A stretch of DNA of 13,522 bases, from contig JAJBBL010000184.1 in the NCBI GenBank assembly GCA_020532365.1, positions 1-13,522 of the forward strand, in the 5' to 3' direction. The notes beneath the pieces were generated by a model. The model saw nothing but the letters and a program-made list of their open reading frames with translations, was not told the DNA's origin and did no database searches. This stretch comes from Candidatus Cloacimonadota bacterium. GTDB lineage: Bacteria; Cloacimonadota; Cloacimonadia; Cloacimonadales; JAJBBL01. The position numbers and the translations under genes were made by a program. Positions 6,599 through 13,522 of this stretch are shown here, one piece after another; within the stretch, counting starts at the first letter, position 1; each line of letters starts with the position of its first letter.

Positions 6599-6627
6599 TT
6601 GTAAAAAAAGTTCTTAAAGGGTAAACA
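6599..6627 (+). promoter_or_regulatory. Candidate promoter of the malate dehydrogenase-malic enzyme operon
   Basis: TTGTAA (6599-6604) and TAAACA (6622-6627) are separated by 17 bases, with a predicted leader of about 18 bases that still covers the strong AGGAGAGGAG ribosome site. The -10 match is poor (3 of 6), so this is only the best candidate in the 106-base gap. Confidence 0.3.
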
Positions 6628-6651
6628 TTGAGCTAACCAAAGGAGAGGAGC

Positions 6652-7761
6652 ATGGAAAGCAGAATCGATTTTAAAACCTTGGAAAACTTCATGGTTGATG
6701 TATTAAAGTGTTACAATGTAAGTGATGAGGATGCTTCTGCGGTAGCGGAAGTCCTGATTGAATCAGACAAGAGAGGAATCGATTCTCACGGCATAGGCCG
6801 GTTTAAGCCGATTTATCTCGATCGGATTGATTCTAAGATAATGAATCCACAAACAAAAATAGACCTGATTAAAGACGATAAAACAGCGGCTGTCTTAGAC
6901 GGAAACAACGGATTAGGAATCGTCGTTGCCAAAAAGGCGATGGGTATTGCCATTGAGAAAGCCAAAGAGTACGGGATGGGGATGGTCGCAGTCAGAAACA
7001 GCACTCACTATGGAATTGCCGGCTACTATGTGACAATGGCAACCAAAGAGGGGATGATTGGAATTACGGGAACAAATGCCCGCCCTTCGATTGCCCCTAC
7101 TTTTGGAGTTGAGAATATGTTGGGGACAAACCCCATCACCTTCGGATTGCCAACCGACGAAGAGTTCCCTTTTGTGTTGGATTGTTCAACCAGTGTGACT
7201 CAGAGGGGAAAGATAGAAGTTTACGGAAGGGCTGAAAAAGAACTTCCAGACGGATGGGTTATCGGAAGAGACGGTAACAGCCGTACCGATACAAAGCAGA
7301 TTTTAGAGGATTTAAATACCGGAGAGGCAGCGTTAACCCCTTTGGGAGGAATTGGAGAACTGGGTGGCGGTTACAAAGGCTACGGTTATGCCACAGTAGT
7401 TGAAATTTTAAGTGCAGCATTGGCCAACGGCTCTTTTTTGAAGCAACTTAACGGTTTTGACCCGGACGGAAAAGCAATTGCCTATCCTTTAGGACACTTT
7501 TTCATTGCAATAGACCCTGAGCGTTTCATGGGCAGAGAGATTTTTAAAAGTGTTGGTGGTACAATCTGCCGTCAATTGAGGGCTTCCGAAAAAGCCCCGG
7601 GGAGAAATAGAATTTACACAGCTGGTGAGAAGGAGTGGATCGCTTATAATCAAAGAAAGGAGAACGGAATTCCGATTCCCGCCTCTTTGCAAAAAGTGCT
7701 AATAGAGTTAAGGGATAAACACAACTTAAATTATGTTTTTGAGTTTGAGAAAAAACAGTAG
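6652..7761 (+). CDS. Ldh2-family NAD(P)-dependent malate/lactate dehydrogenase
   Basis: This cytoplasmic 2-hydroxyacid dehydrogenase of the Ldh2 (malate/L-lactate/ureidoglycolate dehydrogenase) family has a fold unrelated to classical Mdh. Visible family marks are RGIDSHG (41-47, with the conserved His46), RNSTHYGIAGYY (116-126, His119), TNARPSIAPTFG (141-152), LGTNPITFGLP (157-167), VLDCSTS (175-181) and GGYKGYG (239-245). Its length of 369 residues is normal for the family. The start is clear: AGGAGAGGAG lies just before the ATG. The malic enzyme gene follows after 11 bases, which makes malate (malate to oxaloacetate) the most likely substrate. Family members also use lactate, sulfolactate, ureidoglycolate or diketogulonate, and the sequence alone does not settle this. 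Confidence 0.88.
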   Translation: MESRIDFKTLENFMVDVLKCYNVSDEDASAVAEVLIESDKRGIDSHGIGRFKPIYLDRIDSKIMNPQTKIDLIKDDKTAAVLDGNNGLGIVVAKKAMGIAIEKAKEYGMGMVAVRNSTHYGIAGYYVTMATKEGMIGITGTNARPSIAPTFGVENMLGTNPITFGLPTDEEFPFVLDCSTSVTQRGKIEVYGRAEKELPDGWVIGRDGNSRTDTKQILEDLNTGEAALTPLGGIGELGGGYKGYGYATVVEILSAALANGSFLKQLNGFDPDGKAIAYPLGHFFIAIDPERFMGREIFKSVGGTICRQLRASEKAPGRNRIYTAGEKEWIAYNQRKENGIPIPASLQKVLIELRDKHNLNYVFEFEKKQ

Positions 7762-7772
7762 GAGTCAATTCA

Positions 7773-9041
7773 ATGGAGAATCTAAAAGAGAGAGCCTTAG
7801 AGTATCATGTAAAGGGAAAGATAGAAGTAATTCCCACAAAAGGGTGTCAAACAGCAGATGAGCTCTCTTTAGCCTATACTCCCGGAGTGGCTTTCCCAGT
7901 CTTGGAAATTGCCGATAATAAAGAGTTGGCTTATGAATATACCTCAAAAGGGAACTTAGTCGGCGTTATTTCAAACGGAACTGCCATCTTGGGACTCGGT
8001 AACAGAGGCCCTTTAGCCTCAAAGCCTGTTATGGAGGGAAAGGGGGTTCTCTTTAAAAGGTTTGCCGATATCGATGTTTTTGACATTGAAGTAGATACAA
8101 CGGATGTCGATAAGTTTGTCGAAACGGTCAAAGCGATAAGCCCTACTTTCGGGGGGATAAATTTGGAAGATATCAAGAGCCCCGAATGTTTTGAGATAGA
8201 GAGAAGATTGATTGAAGAGTGTAATATTCCCGTTTTTCATGATGACCAGCATGGTACAGCAATCATAACAACAGCGGCTCTGTTAAACGGCTGCGAATTG
8301 ACAAACAGGCAACCTAAAGATTTAAAAGTTGTTATTCAGGGTTCCGGAGCGGCGGGCTTAAGCAGTGCAAGGATGTTTTTAGCAGTCGGAGTCAAAAAGG
8401 AAAACTTAATTTTAATAGACAGTAAAGGGGTTATCCATTCCGAAAGAGAAGACCTAAATCTGTACAAAAGAGAGTTTGCAATCGTCACTGAAAAAAGAAA
8501 TGCCGAAGAAGCTCTTAAGGGAGCCGATTTGTTTATGGGTCTGTCGGTAGCCAATAGTATAACTACCGAGATGCTTTTATCGATGGCGCCAAATCCAATG
8601 GTATTTGCCCTGAGCAACCCCGACCCCGAAATCAGCTACGAGACAGCTGTTGCAACCCGCAGCGACATAATAATGGCGACGGGGAGAAGCGATTATCCCA
8701 ATCAGATAAACAACGTGTTGGGCTTTCCTTTTATCTTTAGAGGAGCCTTGGATGTCAGAGCAACAAAGATAAGCGAAAAGATGAAGCTCTCTGCAGCCAA
8801 AGCTTTGGCACAATTGGCCAAAGAGCCGGTCATTGAGATTGTCGAGCGCTCTTACAAAGGGCAAAAGTTTAGTTTTGGAGCCGATTATATTGTCCCCAAA
8901 CCGTTTGATCCCAGAGTCATCGAGTATGTTGCCACCGCAGTGGCTCAGGCTGCCTGTGATGAGAATCTGGCAGCCAAACCTATTTCAGATTGGGATGGCT
9001 ACAGAAAATCTTTGGCAAAGAGAATTGAGAAATACTACTAA
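7773..9041 (+). CDS. Malic enzyme (malate to pyruvate + CO2)
   Basis: This is a cytoplasmic, NAD(P)-dependent, oxaloacetate-decarboxylating malate dehydrogenase of the short bacterial type (422 residues, without the phosphotransacetylase-like extension of MaeB). It shows YTPGVA (35-40, catalytic Tyr35), MEGKGVLFK (87-95, catalytic Lys90), the metal ligands E132/D133 in NLEDI and FHDDQHGTA (156-163), the NAD(P)-binding GSGAAG (190-195), and FALSNPDPE with the downstream NQINNVLGFPFIFRGALD block. AGGAG precedes the ATG, and only 11 bases separate it from the dehydrogenase gene, so they form an operon. Its stop is three bases from the stop of the opposing gene. Cofactor preference is not evident. 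Confidence 0.93.
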   Translation: MENLKERALEYHVKGKIEVIPTKGCQTADELSLAYTPGVAFPVLEIADNKELAYEYTSKGNLVGVISNGTAILGLGNRGPLASKPVMEGKGVLFKRFADIDVFDIEVDTTDVDKFVETVKAISPTFGGINLEDIKSPECFEIERRLIEECNIPVFHDDQHGTAIITTAALLNGCELTNRQPKDLKVVIQGSGAAGLSSARMFLAVGVKKENLILIDSKGVIHSEREDLNLYKREFAIVTEKRNAEEALKGADLFMGLSVANSITTEMLLSMAPNPMVFALSNPDPEISYETAVATRSDIIMATGRSDYPNQINNVLGFPFIFRGALDVRATKISEKMKLSAAKALAQLAKEPVIEIVERSYKGQKFSFGADYIVPKPFDPRVIEYVATAVAQAACDENLAAKPISDWDGYRKSLAKRIEKYY

Positions 9042-9044
9042 AAG

Positions 9045-9647
9045 TTACTCCTCAAGACCCCAAAGCTCTTTTAGTTGATTCTTGGCCTGGTCGATAACCT
9101 GCTGGTACTGTTGATTTAACTTTGAGTAACTGTTTTGTAAAAGTTGGATAAACTCCGGATCCTGGTCAAGTGAGTAGTTTGCACTGCTTCCGTACTGTTG
9201 CATCAACTGCTCCCTTTTTTGTTCATATATCGGTTGGTACTGAGCCCGTGCCCGTTCTAAAAGGGAGTTTCTGGCTTCAACGTACTTACCCATAAATGTC
9301 CCTATTTGGCTTATAAGATTAGCCGATTGAGACTCTTGACCGTCAATTATTTTTGCGATGTGAATCAGTTTGTCGACTCTCAGTTTATAATCGTCGGTAT
9401 GGGGAAGAGCCAAGTTTAAAACTACCGTTGAAGAGAGACCTTTTTTTAAAAGAATCTGGCGCTCTTTGTCGGCTTTTGAATAAGCTTTTTCAATGTGTGT
9501 TCCGTCACTCTCAATTTCGGAAAGATATGAGCCGGCTAAACGTCGAGCTTCGGTAACAGTTGATTCGGCTCTGATTTTATCGGGGTCGGCAGCTATATCA
9601 GCTGTTTTTTCCAGAGCTATCTCCCAAGCCGATTTCAATAATGCCAT
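9045..9647 (-). CDS. Conserved hypothetical Q-rich helical protein
   Basis: The function is unknown. This is a 200-residue soluble protein without signal peptide or membrane segment. The N-terminus (MALLKSAWEIALEKTADI) and the spacing of charged and hydrophobic residues suggest an all-helical protein. The second half is rich in Gln, Tyr and Lys (EQKREQLMQQYG, LNQQYQQVIDQAKNQLKELW) and probably coiled coil. It resembles, from memory, an uncharacterised family in spirochaetes (possibly DUF6657), which I cannot confirm. AAGGAG precedes the ATG, and a good promoter (9685-9713) gives it its own transcript. It is convergent with malic enzyme and divergent from alaX. The good ribosome site and promoter, together with the protein composition, argue that it is a real gene. 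Confidence 0.8.
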   Translation of the reverse strand: MALLKSAWEIALEKTADIAADPDKIRAESTVTEARRLAGSYLSEIESDGTHIEKAYSKADKERQILLKKGLSSTVVLNLALPHTDDYKLRVDKLIHIAKIIDGQESQSANLISQIGTFMGKYVEARNSLLERARAQYQPIYEQKREQLMQQYGSSANYSLDQDPEFIQLLQNSYSKLNQQYQQVIDQAKNQLKELWGLEE

Positions 9648-9684
9648 GCTTAAAACTCCTTAAAAAAGTAGATGTTCCACTGAT

Positions 9685-9713
9685 AAGATAGCAACACTGA
9701 AGCGCTTGGACAA
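9685..9713 (-). promoter_or_regulatory. Predicted promoter of the Q-rich hypothetical gene
   Basis: On the minus strand, TTGTCC (9708-9713) and TATCTT (9685-9690) are separated by 17 bases, with GC just before the -10 box, exactly as in the tRNA-Cys promoter. The predicted leader is about 30 bases and includes AAGGAG. Confidence 0.55.
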
Positions 9714-9740
9714 GTAAGGGAAAGAAAAAAGGCTTTGTTG

Positions 9741-9769
9741 TAGACCTCAAAGAGAAAAATCGGTACTCT
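9741..9769 (+). promoter_or_regulatory. Candidate promoter giving a leaderless alaX mRNA
   Basis: TAGACC (9741-9746) and TACTCT (9764-9769) are separated by 17 bases, and only six bases lie between the -10 box and the alaX ATG. Transcription would start at or next to the A of the start codon. Both boxes are imperfect, but no Shine-Dalgarno sequence is present either, which fits a leaderless transcript. Confidence 0.35.
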
Positions 9770-9775
9770 GAATTC

Positions 9776-11002
9776 ATGGAGAGTTCCAAAGCCCTTTTTT
9801 ATGAAGAGAGTTATCTACAAAAGAGTTCCTCGACAGTTGTGGCACTTAAAAAAGTCGGAGAATTAGATGCAATAATTTTAGATTCAACGATTTTTTATCC
9901 CGAAGGTGGAGGCCAACCGGGTGACAGAGGCTTTATTGATAACCTTAAAGTTCTTGATACACAGCGCATCGACAACGAGATTTGTCACTTGGTTGAAAAT
10001 AAAGGCAACCTGAGTGTCGGTTCGGTTGTCACCATTAAAATTGATTGGTCTCACAGATACGACTATATGCAACAACACAGTGCTCAACATCTTCTGTCAG
10101 GGATGTTTTATACCCTTTTTAAGATTGGAACAGTCTCGGTTCATTTAGGAAGTGATGATTTCAGCATTGAATTGGATAGTCTGGATATTGATGATAAAAC
10201 AATTTTAAAAGTTGAAGAGGAGGCTAATAAAGCCGTTTGTTCATCGGAATTGGTAAGTGATTCAATTTATCCTGATTCGGAGATTCCTAAACTTAATCTC
10301 AGAAGACCGATAAAGGTAGAAGGCGATGTTCGGATTGTTAAAATGGGTGATTATGATCGGATAGCCTGTGGGGGAATCCACGTTAAAAATCTTAATGAAA
10401 TAAGGTATATACAGTTTTTGAGAACTGAGAGGATCAGGGGACATTTGAGAACTTTTTGGGTTGCAGGGGATCGCAGTGTCTCCTTAATAAGAAAAAACAG
10501 AGAGATTGTTGATATCAGCGGCACTCTCCTTTCCAGAGGCGGCGAACAGGTTGTTGATGGGATAAAAGAACTGCAAAGACAGATAGTTGATTGTAACTAC
10601 CACTACGCTGTTCAAAGCGTAAAAGTTGCCCAACTCCTTTTTGAAAAAGAGGCTGTTGAGATTGAAAATCACAGTGTTGCGGTTTTTGATGCTACGGGGT
10701 GGAGTGATCCCGAGTTTAAAGCTTTAGCTGAAGTTCTTTTAAATCTTAACAATGTGGCTCTGGCGGTAGTAAGAGAGCAAAATGGAGAGAAACTTCAGTG
10801 GATGGTAGCCTTAAAGCAGGATAAAGAGGATTCCTCCTTTTTTAAAAGGGTTAAAGAGGAAGCTTTACCCTTAATTGAGGGCAAAGGGGGAGGAAGAACC
10901 CCACTTTGGCAGGGAGTCGGGACTAAAATCGGTGGTAAAAAGGAGTTTTTGGAGCAACTTTTAACAATCTTCACACAGATATTGAGTAGCAGAACTTTTT
11001 AG
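9776..11002 (+). CDS. alaX: Alanyl-tRNA editing protein, AlaX-L type
   Basis: This free-standing relative of the alanyl-tRNA synthetase editing domain hydrolyses tRNA-Ala wrongly charged with Ser or Gly in the cytoplasm. The N-terminal domain has FYPEGGGQPGDRG (40-52). The editing core supplies the zinc ligands H101 and H105 (QQHSAQH) and C198 and H202 (CGGIH; Ile replaces the common Thr). The C-terminal DHHA1-like domain ends with a glycine-rich KGGGRTPLWQGVG segment near residue 370, the pattern of the long AlaX form. Its 408 residues suit that form. The open frame starts in a sensible place for the family, but there is no Shine-Dalgarno sequence before the ATG (see the promoter at 9741-9769). 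No synthetase catalytic domain is present, so it is not a truncated alaS. Confidence 0.9.
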   Translation: MESSKALFYEESYLQKSSSTVVALKKVGELDAIILDSTIFYPEGGGQPGDRGFIDNLKVLDTQRIDNEICHLVENKGNLSVGSVVTIKIDWSHRYDYMQQHSAQHLLSGMFYTLFKIGTVSVHLGSDDFSIELDSLDIDDKTILKVEEEANKAVCSSELVSDSIYPDSEIPKLNLRRPIKVEGDVRIVKMGDYDRIACGGIHVKNLNEIRYIQFLRTERIRGHLRTFWVAGDRSVSLIRKNREIVDISGTLLSRGGEQVVDGIKELQRQIVDCNYHYAVQSVKVAQLLFEKEAVEIENHSVAVFDATGWSDPEFKALAEVLLNLNNVALAVVREQNGEKLQWMVALKQDKEDSSFFKRVKEEALPLIEGKGGGRTPLWQGVGTKIGGKKEFLEQLLTIFTQILSSRTF

Positions 11003-11019
11003 TGTTCAAAATAATCCCA

Positions 11020-11048
11020 TTGCCAACAAAACTGTGCTATATTATCTT
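11020..11048 (+). promoter_or_regulatory. Predicted promoter of the antiporter gene
   Basis: TTGCCA (11020-11025) and TATCTT (11043-11048) are separated by 17 bases, the same box pair as for tRNA-Cys. The start site near 11055 would leave a 26-base leader with the TAGGAG ribosome site. This makes the gene independent of alaX upstream. Confidence 0.5.
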
Positions 11049-11080
11049 CTCAATCTATCATATTTTTAGGAGAAAAATTG

Positions 11081-12322
11081 ATGGAGATCCTTTACGGATT
11101 CAAGCCGGTACACGATAACTCGTATACTATTTTGCTCTTTACCCTGATTCTGGGCAGTGGGTTTTTAATGACAAGGGTGACAAAAGTAGCAAAATTACCC
11201 CATGTTACAGGGTATCTTTTGGCTGGGATCTTAATAGGACCGAGCGTTTTAAAACTGGTTGATATCCAAACCGTAATGCAGCTTGACGTTGTTACCGATA
11301 TTGCTTTGGCAATAATTGCCTTTTCGGTAGGACGTTTTTTTAAGCTTTCTAAGCTTAAATCAAACGGTATGAAATCGGTTGTCCTGACTCTGTTTGAGAG
11401 CGGCAGTGCAATGTTTTTAATAATGGTCTCAATGCACTATCTTTTTGACTTGCCGTGGACTTTTTGTTTAATGTTGGGAGCCATCGGCTCGGCAACCAGC
11501 TCTGCCAGTACTATGATGACCATTAGACAATACAAAGCCAAGGGGGTCTTCGTAGACTCAATTTTACAGGTTACGGCTCTTGATGATGCCTTTGCGCTGG
11601 TTGCTTTTAGTGTCAGTGCAGCTGTTTTACAGGCAGCTGAAATCGGTCATCTAACTTTTTCGATTGTGATGATTCCGGTGATTAAGAACATTGGCGCTGT
11701 TGCTTTGGGATTTGGTTCTGCTTACATTCTCAAGTACCTGATAGCAAAAAGAAACAGCGATGACCACCGCTTAGTTGTTTTGATGATAATAATCTTCGGC
11801 CTTGCCGGAGTCTGTTCAGAACTCTCCGTATCGCCACTTTTGTCTTGTATGGTCTTAGGGGCAACATACAGGAATATTACAAACGACAAACAGCTTTTCA
11901 GACTCCTGAATTTCTTTGCCCCCCCGATTCTGTTAACTTTTTTCGTCGTTTCAGGGATGAAACTTGATTTGCATATGCTAATTGTAGCCGGGGGAATGGG
12001 GATAGCCTATTTCTTTATCAGGATTGTGGGAAAGTATCTCGGAGCTTTTGCGGGAGCTTCAGTTTGTAAGATGGATAAATCGATTAGAAACTACTTGGGC
12101 TTAGCCCTTTTTCCCCAAGCGGGGGTTTCCATCGGATTAGCTGCACTCGGACAAAGACTCTTACCCCCTGATATGGCTAATCTACTGACAACTATTATTC
12201 TCAGTTCGGCTGTTTTGTATGAGGTGGCAGGACCCGCCGCGGCAAAATTTGCGATTGTCCTTTCCGGTTCAATTCCAAAAGACGACCAAGAGGAATTTCA
12301 AGAGCAGGAACAGGAGGACTAG
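11081..12322 (+). CDS. CPA2-type cation/proton antiporter (Kef/NapA-like membrane domain)
   Basis: This is an inner-membrane exchanger of monovalent cations (Na+ or K+) for protons. The 413 residues are almost entirely hydrophobic helices, about 11-12 membrane segments, matching the Na_H_exchanger domain. LPHVTGYLLAGILIGPS near residue 40 is the family's first signature. A GSATSSAST crossover-like segment near 137 and adjacent aspartates D168/D169 in TALDDAF form the expected ion-binding site. The protein ends in a short acidic tail (EEFQEQEQED) and has no RCK/TrkA-N nucleotide-binding domain, so it lacks built-in NAD or glutathione gating of the KefB/C kind. I chose the ATG at 11081 (TAGGAG eight bases upstream) over the TTG at 11078. 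The ion cannot be deduced. Its stop codon overlaps that of purB on the other strand. Confidence 0.87.
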   Translation: MEILYGFKPVHDNSYTILLFTLILGSGFLMTRVTKVAKLPHVTGYLLAGILIGPSVLKLVDIQTVMQLDVVTDIALAIIAFSVGRFFKLSKLKSNGMKSVVLTLFESGSAMFLIMVSMHYLFDLPWTFCLMLGAIGSATSSASTMMTIRQYKAKGVFVDSILQVTALDDAFALVAFSVSAAVLQAAEIGHLTFSIVMIPVIKNIGAVALGFGSAYILKYLIAKRNSDDHRLVVLMIIIFGLAGVCSELSVSPLLSCMVLGATYRNITNDKQLFRLLNFFAPPILLTFFVVSGMKLDLHMLIVAGGMGIAYFFIRIVGKYLGAFAGASVCKMDKSIRNYLGLALFPQAGVSIGLAALGQRLLPPDMANLLTTIILSSAVLYEVAGPAAAKFAIVLSGSIPKDDQEEFQEQEQED

Positions 12323-13522
12323 TTCAGATACGCCTCAATCTCATCGGCTAGAAGAAGACTTCTCTTTTTTGCGTCTCCCGTATGATTTTTCTCATCCATT
12401 AAACAGAGAACCTCTTCTTTGGAAAGATACTCAGTAATCAACGGTTCGTTCGCCAAATCTTCTGCAAGAGGGTTTGCCAATCCTGCTTGAACCGGAATCC
12501 AAGCTTTCAGACTGTATGAGCGGATAAGTTCGTGCATATCTTGACGGTTTGCCCCTTTTGAACCAAGGGCCATTAAAAGAGGCTCTGTTGCGGCAAACAT
12601 CCCATATTTTTTTAAATTCTCTTTAATTTTTTCCGAGTTGAAGGTTCCTGATTCAATTAACTTCTGACTGCTTAAAATAATCTCTTCGGTAGCTAAAAAC
12701 ATCAAAGGGATAACTATTCGCCTGTTGGCCGAATCATCTAAAGTCCGTTCCAAAGCAGAGTTTGCCGCATTGTCCCATAAAACGGCGACTTGGGAGGCAA
12801 TAAGTCTGGCAAGAGAACAGACTTTTTCACCCAGTATGGGGTTTCTTTTAAACGGCATGGCACTTGAACCGACTTGGCTTTTGCCAAAAGGCTCTGAATA
12901 CTCTCCAATCGGCGGTGATTGCATCAGCCTCAAATCGAGTGCCAATTTGCTTAAAGAGGCAGCTACACCGGCTAAGGCGTTTGCAACTCTCCAATCCTGT
13001 TTGCGGGGATAGACCTGACTGGCTACTAAAAAGCTCTTCAAAGAGAGCTCATCCATCACCTCTTTTTCCAATTGAAAGGCACTCATTGAACTCTTTTCAA
13101 GGAGAGCATTGTAGCTAGCGGCGGTTCCGACTGCCCCCTTAATCCCTTTGCCTTTGAGCTCTTCTTCAAGTTTTTTTAAATCTTTCAAATCGTGCAAAAG
13201 GTCTTGGGCAACAAATGCCAAACGATAGCCGATTGTTGTAGGCTCTGCCGGTTGTATATGGGTAAAACCTATGCAGGGGGTATCGGCACTCTCTCTTATT
13301 TTAAGAACAAACGTTGCTAAAAGCTTTTCTAGGAGGGTTATAATTAGCTTTAAAGCCTCTTTCTGCCTAAGGACATCGGTATTGTCAAGGATATCCATAC
13401 TGGTGGCACCCATGTGGATAACAGAACCTCCGAGAGGACACTGTTCACCATACGTTTTTATTTCGGCCATTAAATCGTGGTGGATAAGATTCTCAATTTC
13501 GGTTGCTCTTTGGATGTCGATA
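12319..13522 (-). CDS. purB: Adenylosuccinate lyase, 5' end cut by window edge
   Basis: PurB splits SAICAR to AICAR and adenylosuccinate to AMP, both releasing fumarate, in cytoplasmic purine synthesis. The frame is open from the right edge (first full codon at 13521) through 400 residues to the stop at 12319; the first methionine inside the window (13470) is internal, because the upstream codons encode conserved-looking sequence (IDIQRATEIENLIHHDL). Fumarase-superfamily marks are HMGATSMD, FTHIQPAEPTT and the signature GSSAMPFKRNP, whose flexible loop carries the catalytic Ser. Compared with the 470-480 residue form, roughly 70-80 N-terminal residues lie outside the window. The stop codon overlaps the antiporter stop through a shared CTAG. 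Confidence 0.94.
   Translation of the reverse strand, partial: IDIQRATEIENLIHHDLMAEIKTYGEQCPLGGSVIHMGATSMDILDNTDVLRQKEALKLIITLLEKLLATFVLKIRESADTPCIGFTHIQPAEPTTIGYRLAFVAQDLLHDLKDLKKLEEELKGKGIKGAVGTAASYNALLEKSSMSAFQLEKEVMDELSLKSFLVASQVYPRKQDWRVANALAGVAASLSKLALDLRLMQSPPIGEYSEPFGKSQVGSSAMPFKRNPILGEKVCSLARLIASQVAVLWDNAANSALERTLDDSANRRIVIPLMFLATEEIILSSQKLIESGTFNSEKIKENLKKYGMFAATEPLLMALGSKGANRQDMHELIRSYSLKAWIPVQAGLANPLAEDLANEPLITEYLSKEEVLCLMDEKNHTGDAKKRSLLLADEIEAYLN
12350..12370 (+). terminator. Weak candidate terminator of the antiporter gene, inside purB
   Basis: AGAAG (12350-12354) and CTTCT (12359-12363) can form a 5-bp stem with a 4-base loop, followed by CTTTTTT, 28 bases after the antiporter stop. 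The stem is short and AT-rich. It is listed because there is no other place for a terminator between the overlapping genes. Confidence 0.25.

Noticed and set aside
8336..8864. Antisense open frames within the malic enzyme gene
   Set aside because: They are shadows of a strongly coding frame with all malic enzyme motifs, and they lack ribosome sites and recognisable protein features.
9776..11002. alaX as a fragment of a broken alanyl-tRNA synthetase gene
   Set aside because: The protein starts directly at the editing-domain pattern, has all four zinc ligands and a complete C-terminal glycine-rich end, which is the normal layout of the long AlaX form.
12725..13118. Plus-strand open frames of 84-95 codons inside purB
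   Set aside because: They lie opposite conserved PurB motifs, overlap each other in different frames and have no recognisable domain.
13468..13470. Methionine at 13470 as the purB start
   Set aside because: The frame stays open to the window edge, and the residues before it (ending ENLIHHDL) fit the conserved PurB sequence, so the true start is outside the window.
1..13522. Mobile elements, prophage, toxin-antitoxin, defence genes or CRISPR arrays
   Set aside because: None of the genes encodes a transposase, integrase, nuclease or toxin-like protein. No direct-repeat arrays or target-site duplications were seen, including next to the tRNA gene.

Overview
The window is ordinary chromosomal DNA of a bacterium with about 40% G+C. 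The genes are tightly packed, and nothing in it looks like a phage, transposon, CRISPR array or plasmid. The best guess is a fermentative, anaerobic spirochaete-like organism. This rests on recalled resemblance of two proteins (the OadA type with a KDASGT motif, and a 200-residue Q-rich protein at 9045-9647), together with Na+-pump oxaloacetate decarboxylase genes and a tRNA whose CCA end is not encoded. It has not been checked against a database.

Layout from left to right. 1-2047 (minus): oadG and most of oadA, the gamma and alpha subunits of a biotin-dependent, Na+-translocating oxaloacetate decarboxylase, with a promoter at 2110-2138. 2048-2365: an AT-rich divergent intergenic region with several inverted repeats. 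2366-4191 (plus): a probable three-gene operon encoding a DUF454/YbaN-type membrane protein, a Nudix hydrolase and a SIMPL-domain lipoprotein. 4193-6364 (minus): a GH36 alpha-galactosidase-like protein whose catalytic centre is heavily altered. 6474-6545 (minus): tRNA-Cys(GCA) with its own promoter. 6652-9041 (plus): a two-gene operon for an Ldh2-family malate/lactate dehydrogenase and a malic enzyme. 9045-9647 (minus): a conserved-looking Q-rich cytoplasmic protein of unknown function. 9776-11002 (plus): an AlaX-type alanyl-tRNA editing protein, apparently translated without a Shine-Dalgarno sequence. 11081-12322 (plus): a CPA2-type cation/proton antiporter. 12319-13522 (minus): purB, cut by the right edge.

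The clearest functional theme is the malate/oxaloacetate/pyruvate node. Malic enzyme takes malate directly to pyruvate. The Ldh2-family enzyme, if it is a malate dehydrogenase, gives oxaloacetate, which the OadGA(B) complex decarboxylates to pyruvate while exporting Na+. The antiporter could use or balance such an ion gradient, but that link is inference.

The observation most worth following is the GH36 homologue. Its fold, nucleophile region and C-terminal signature are kept, but Arg stands where the family's acid/base Asp is expected, and several sugar-binding motifs around the active site are replaced. Other notable points are three convergent gene pairs whose stop codons are 1-3 bases apart or overlapping, a recurrent TATCTT -10 box 17 bases from its -35 box, and the possibly leaderless alaX mRNA.
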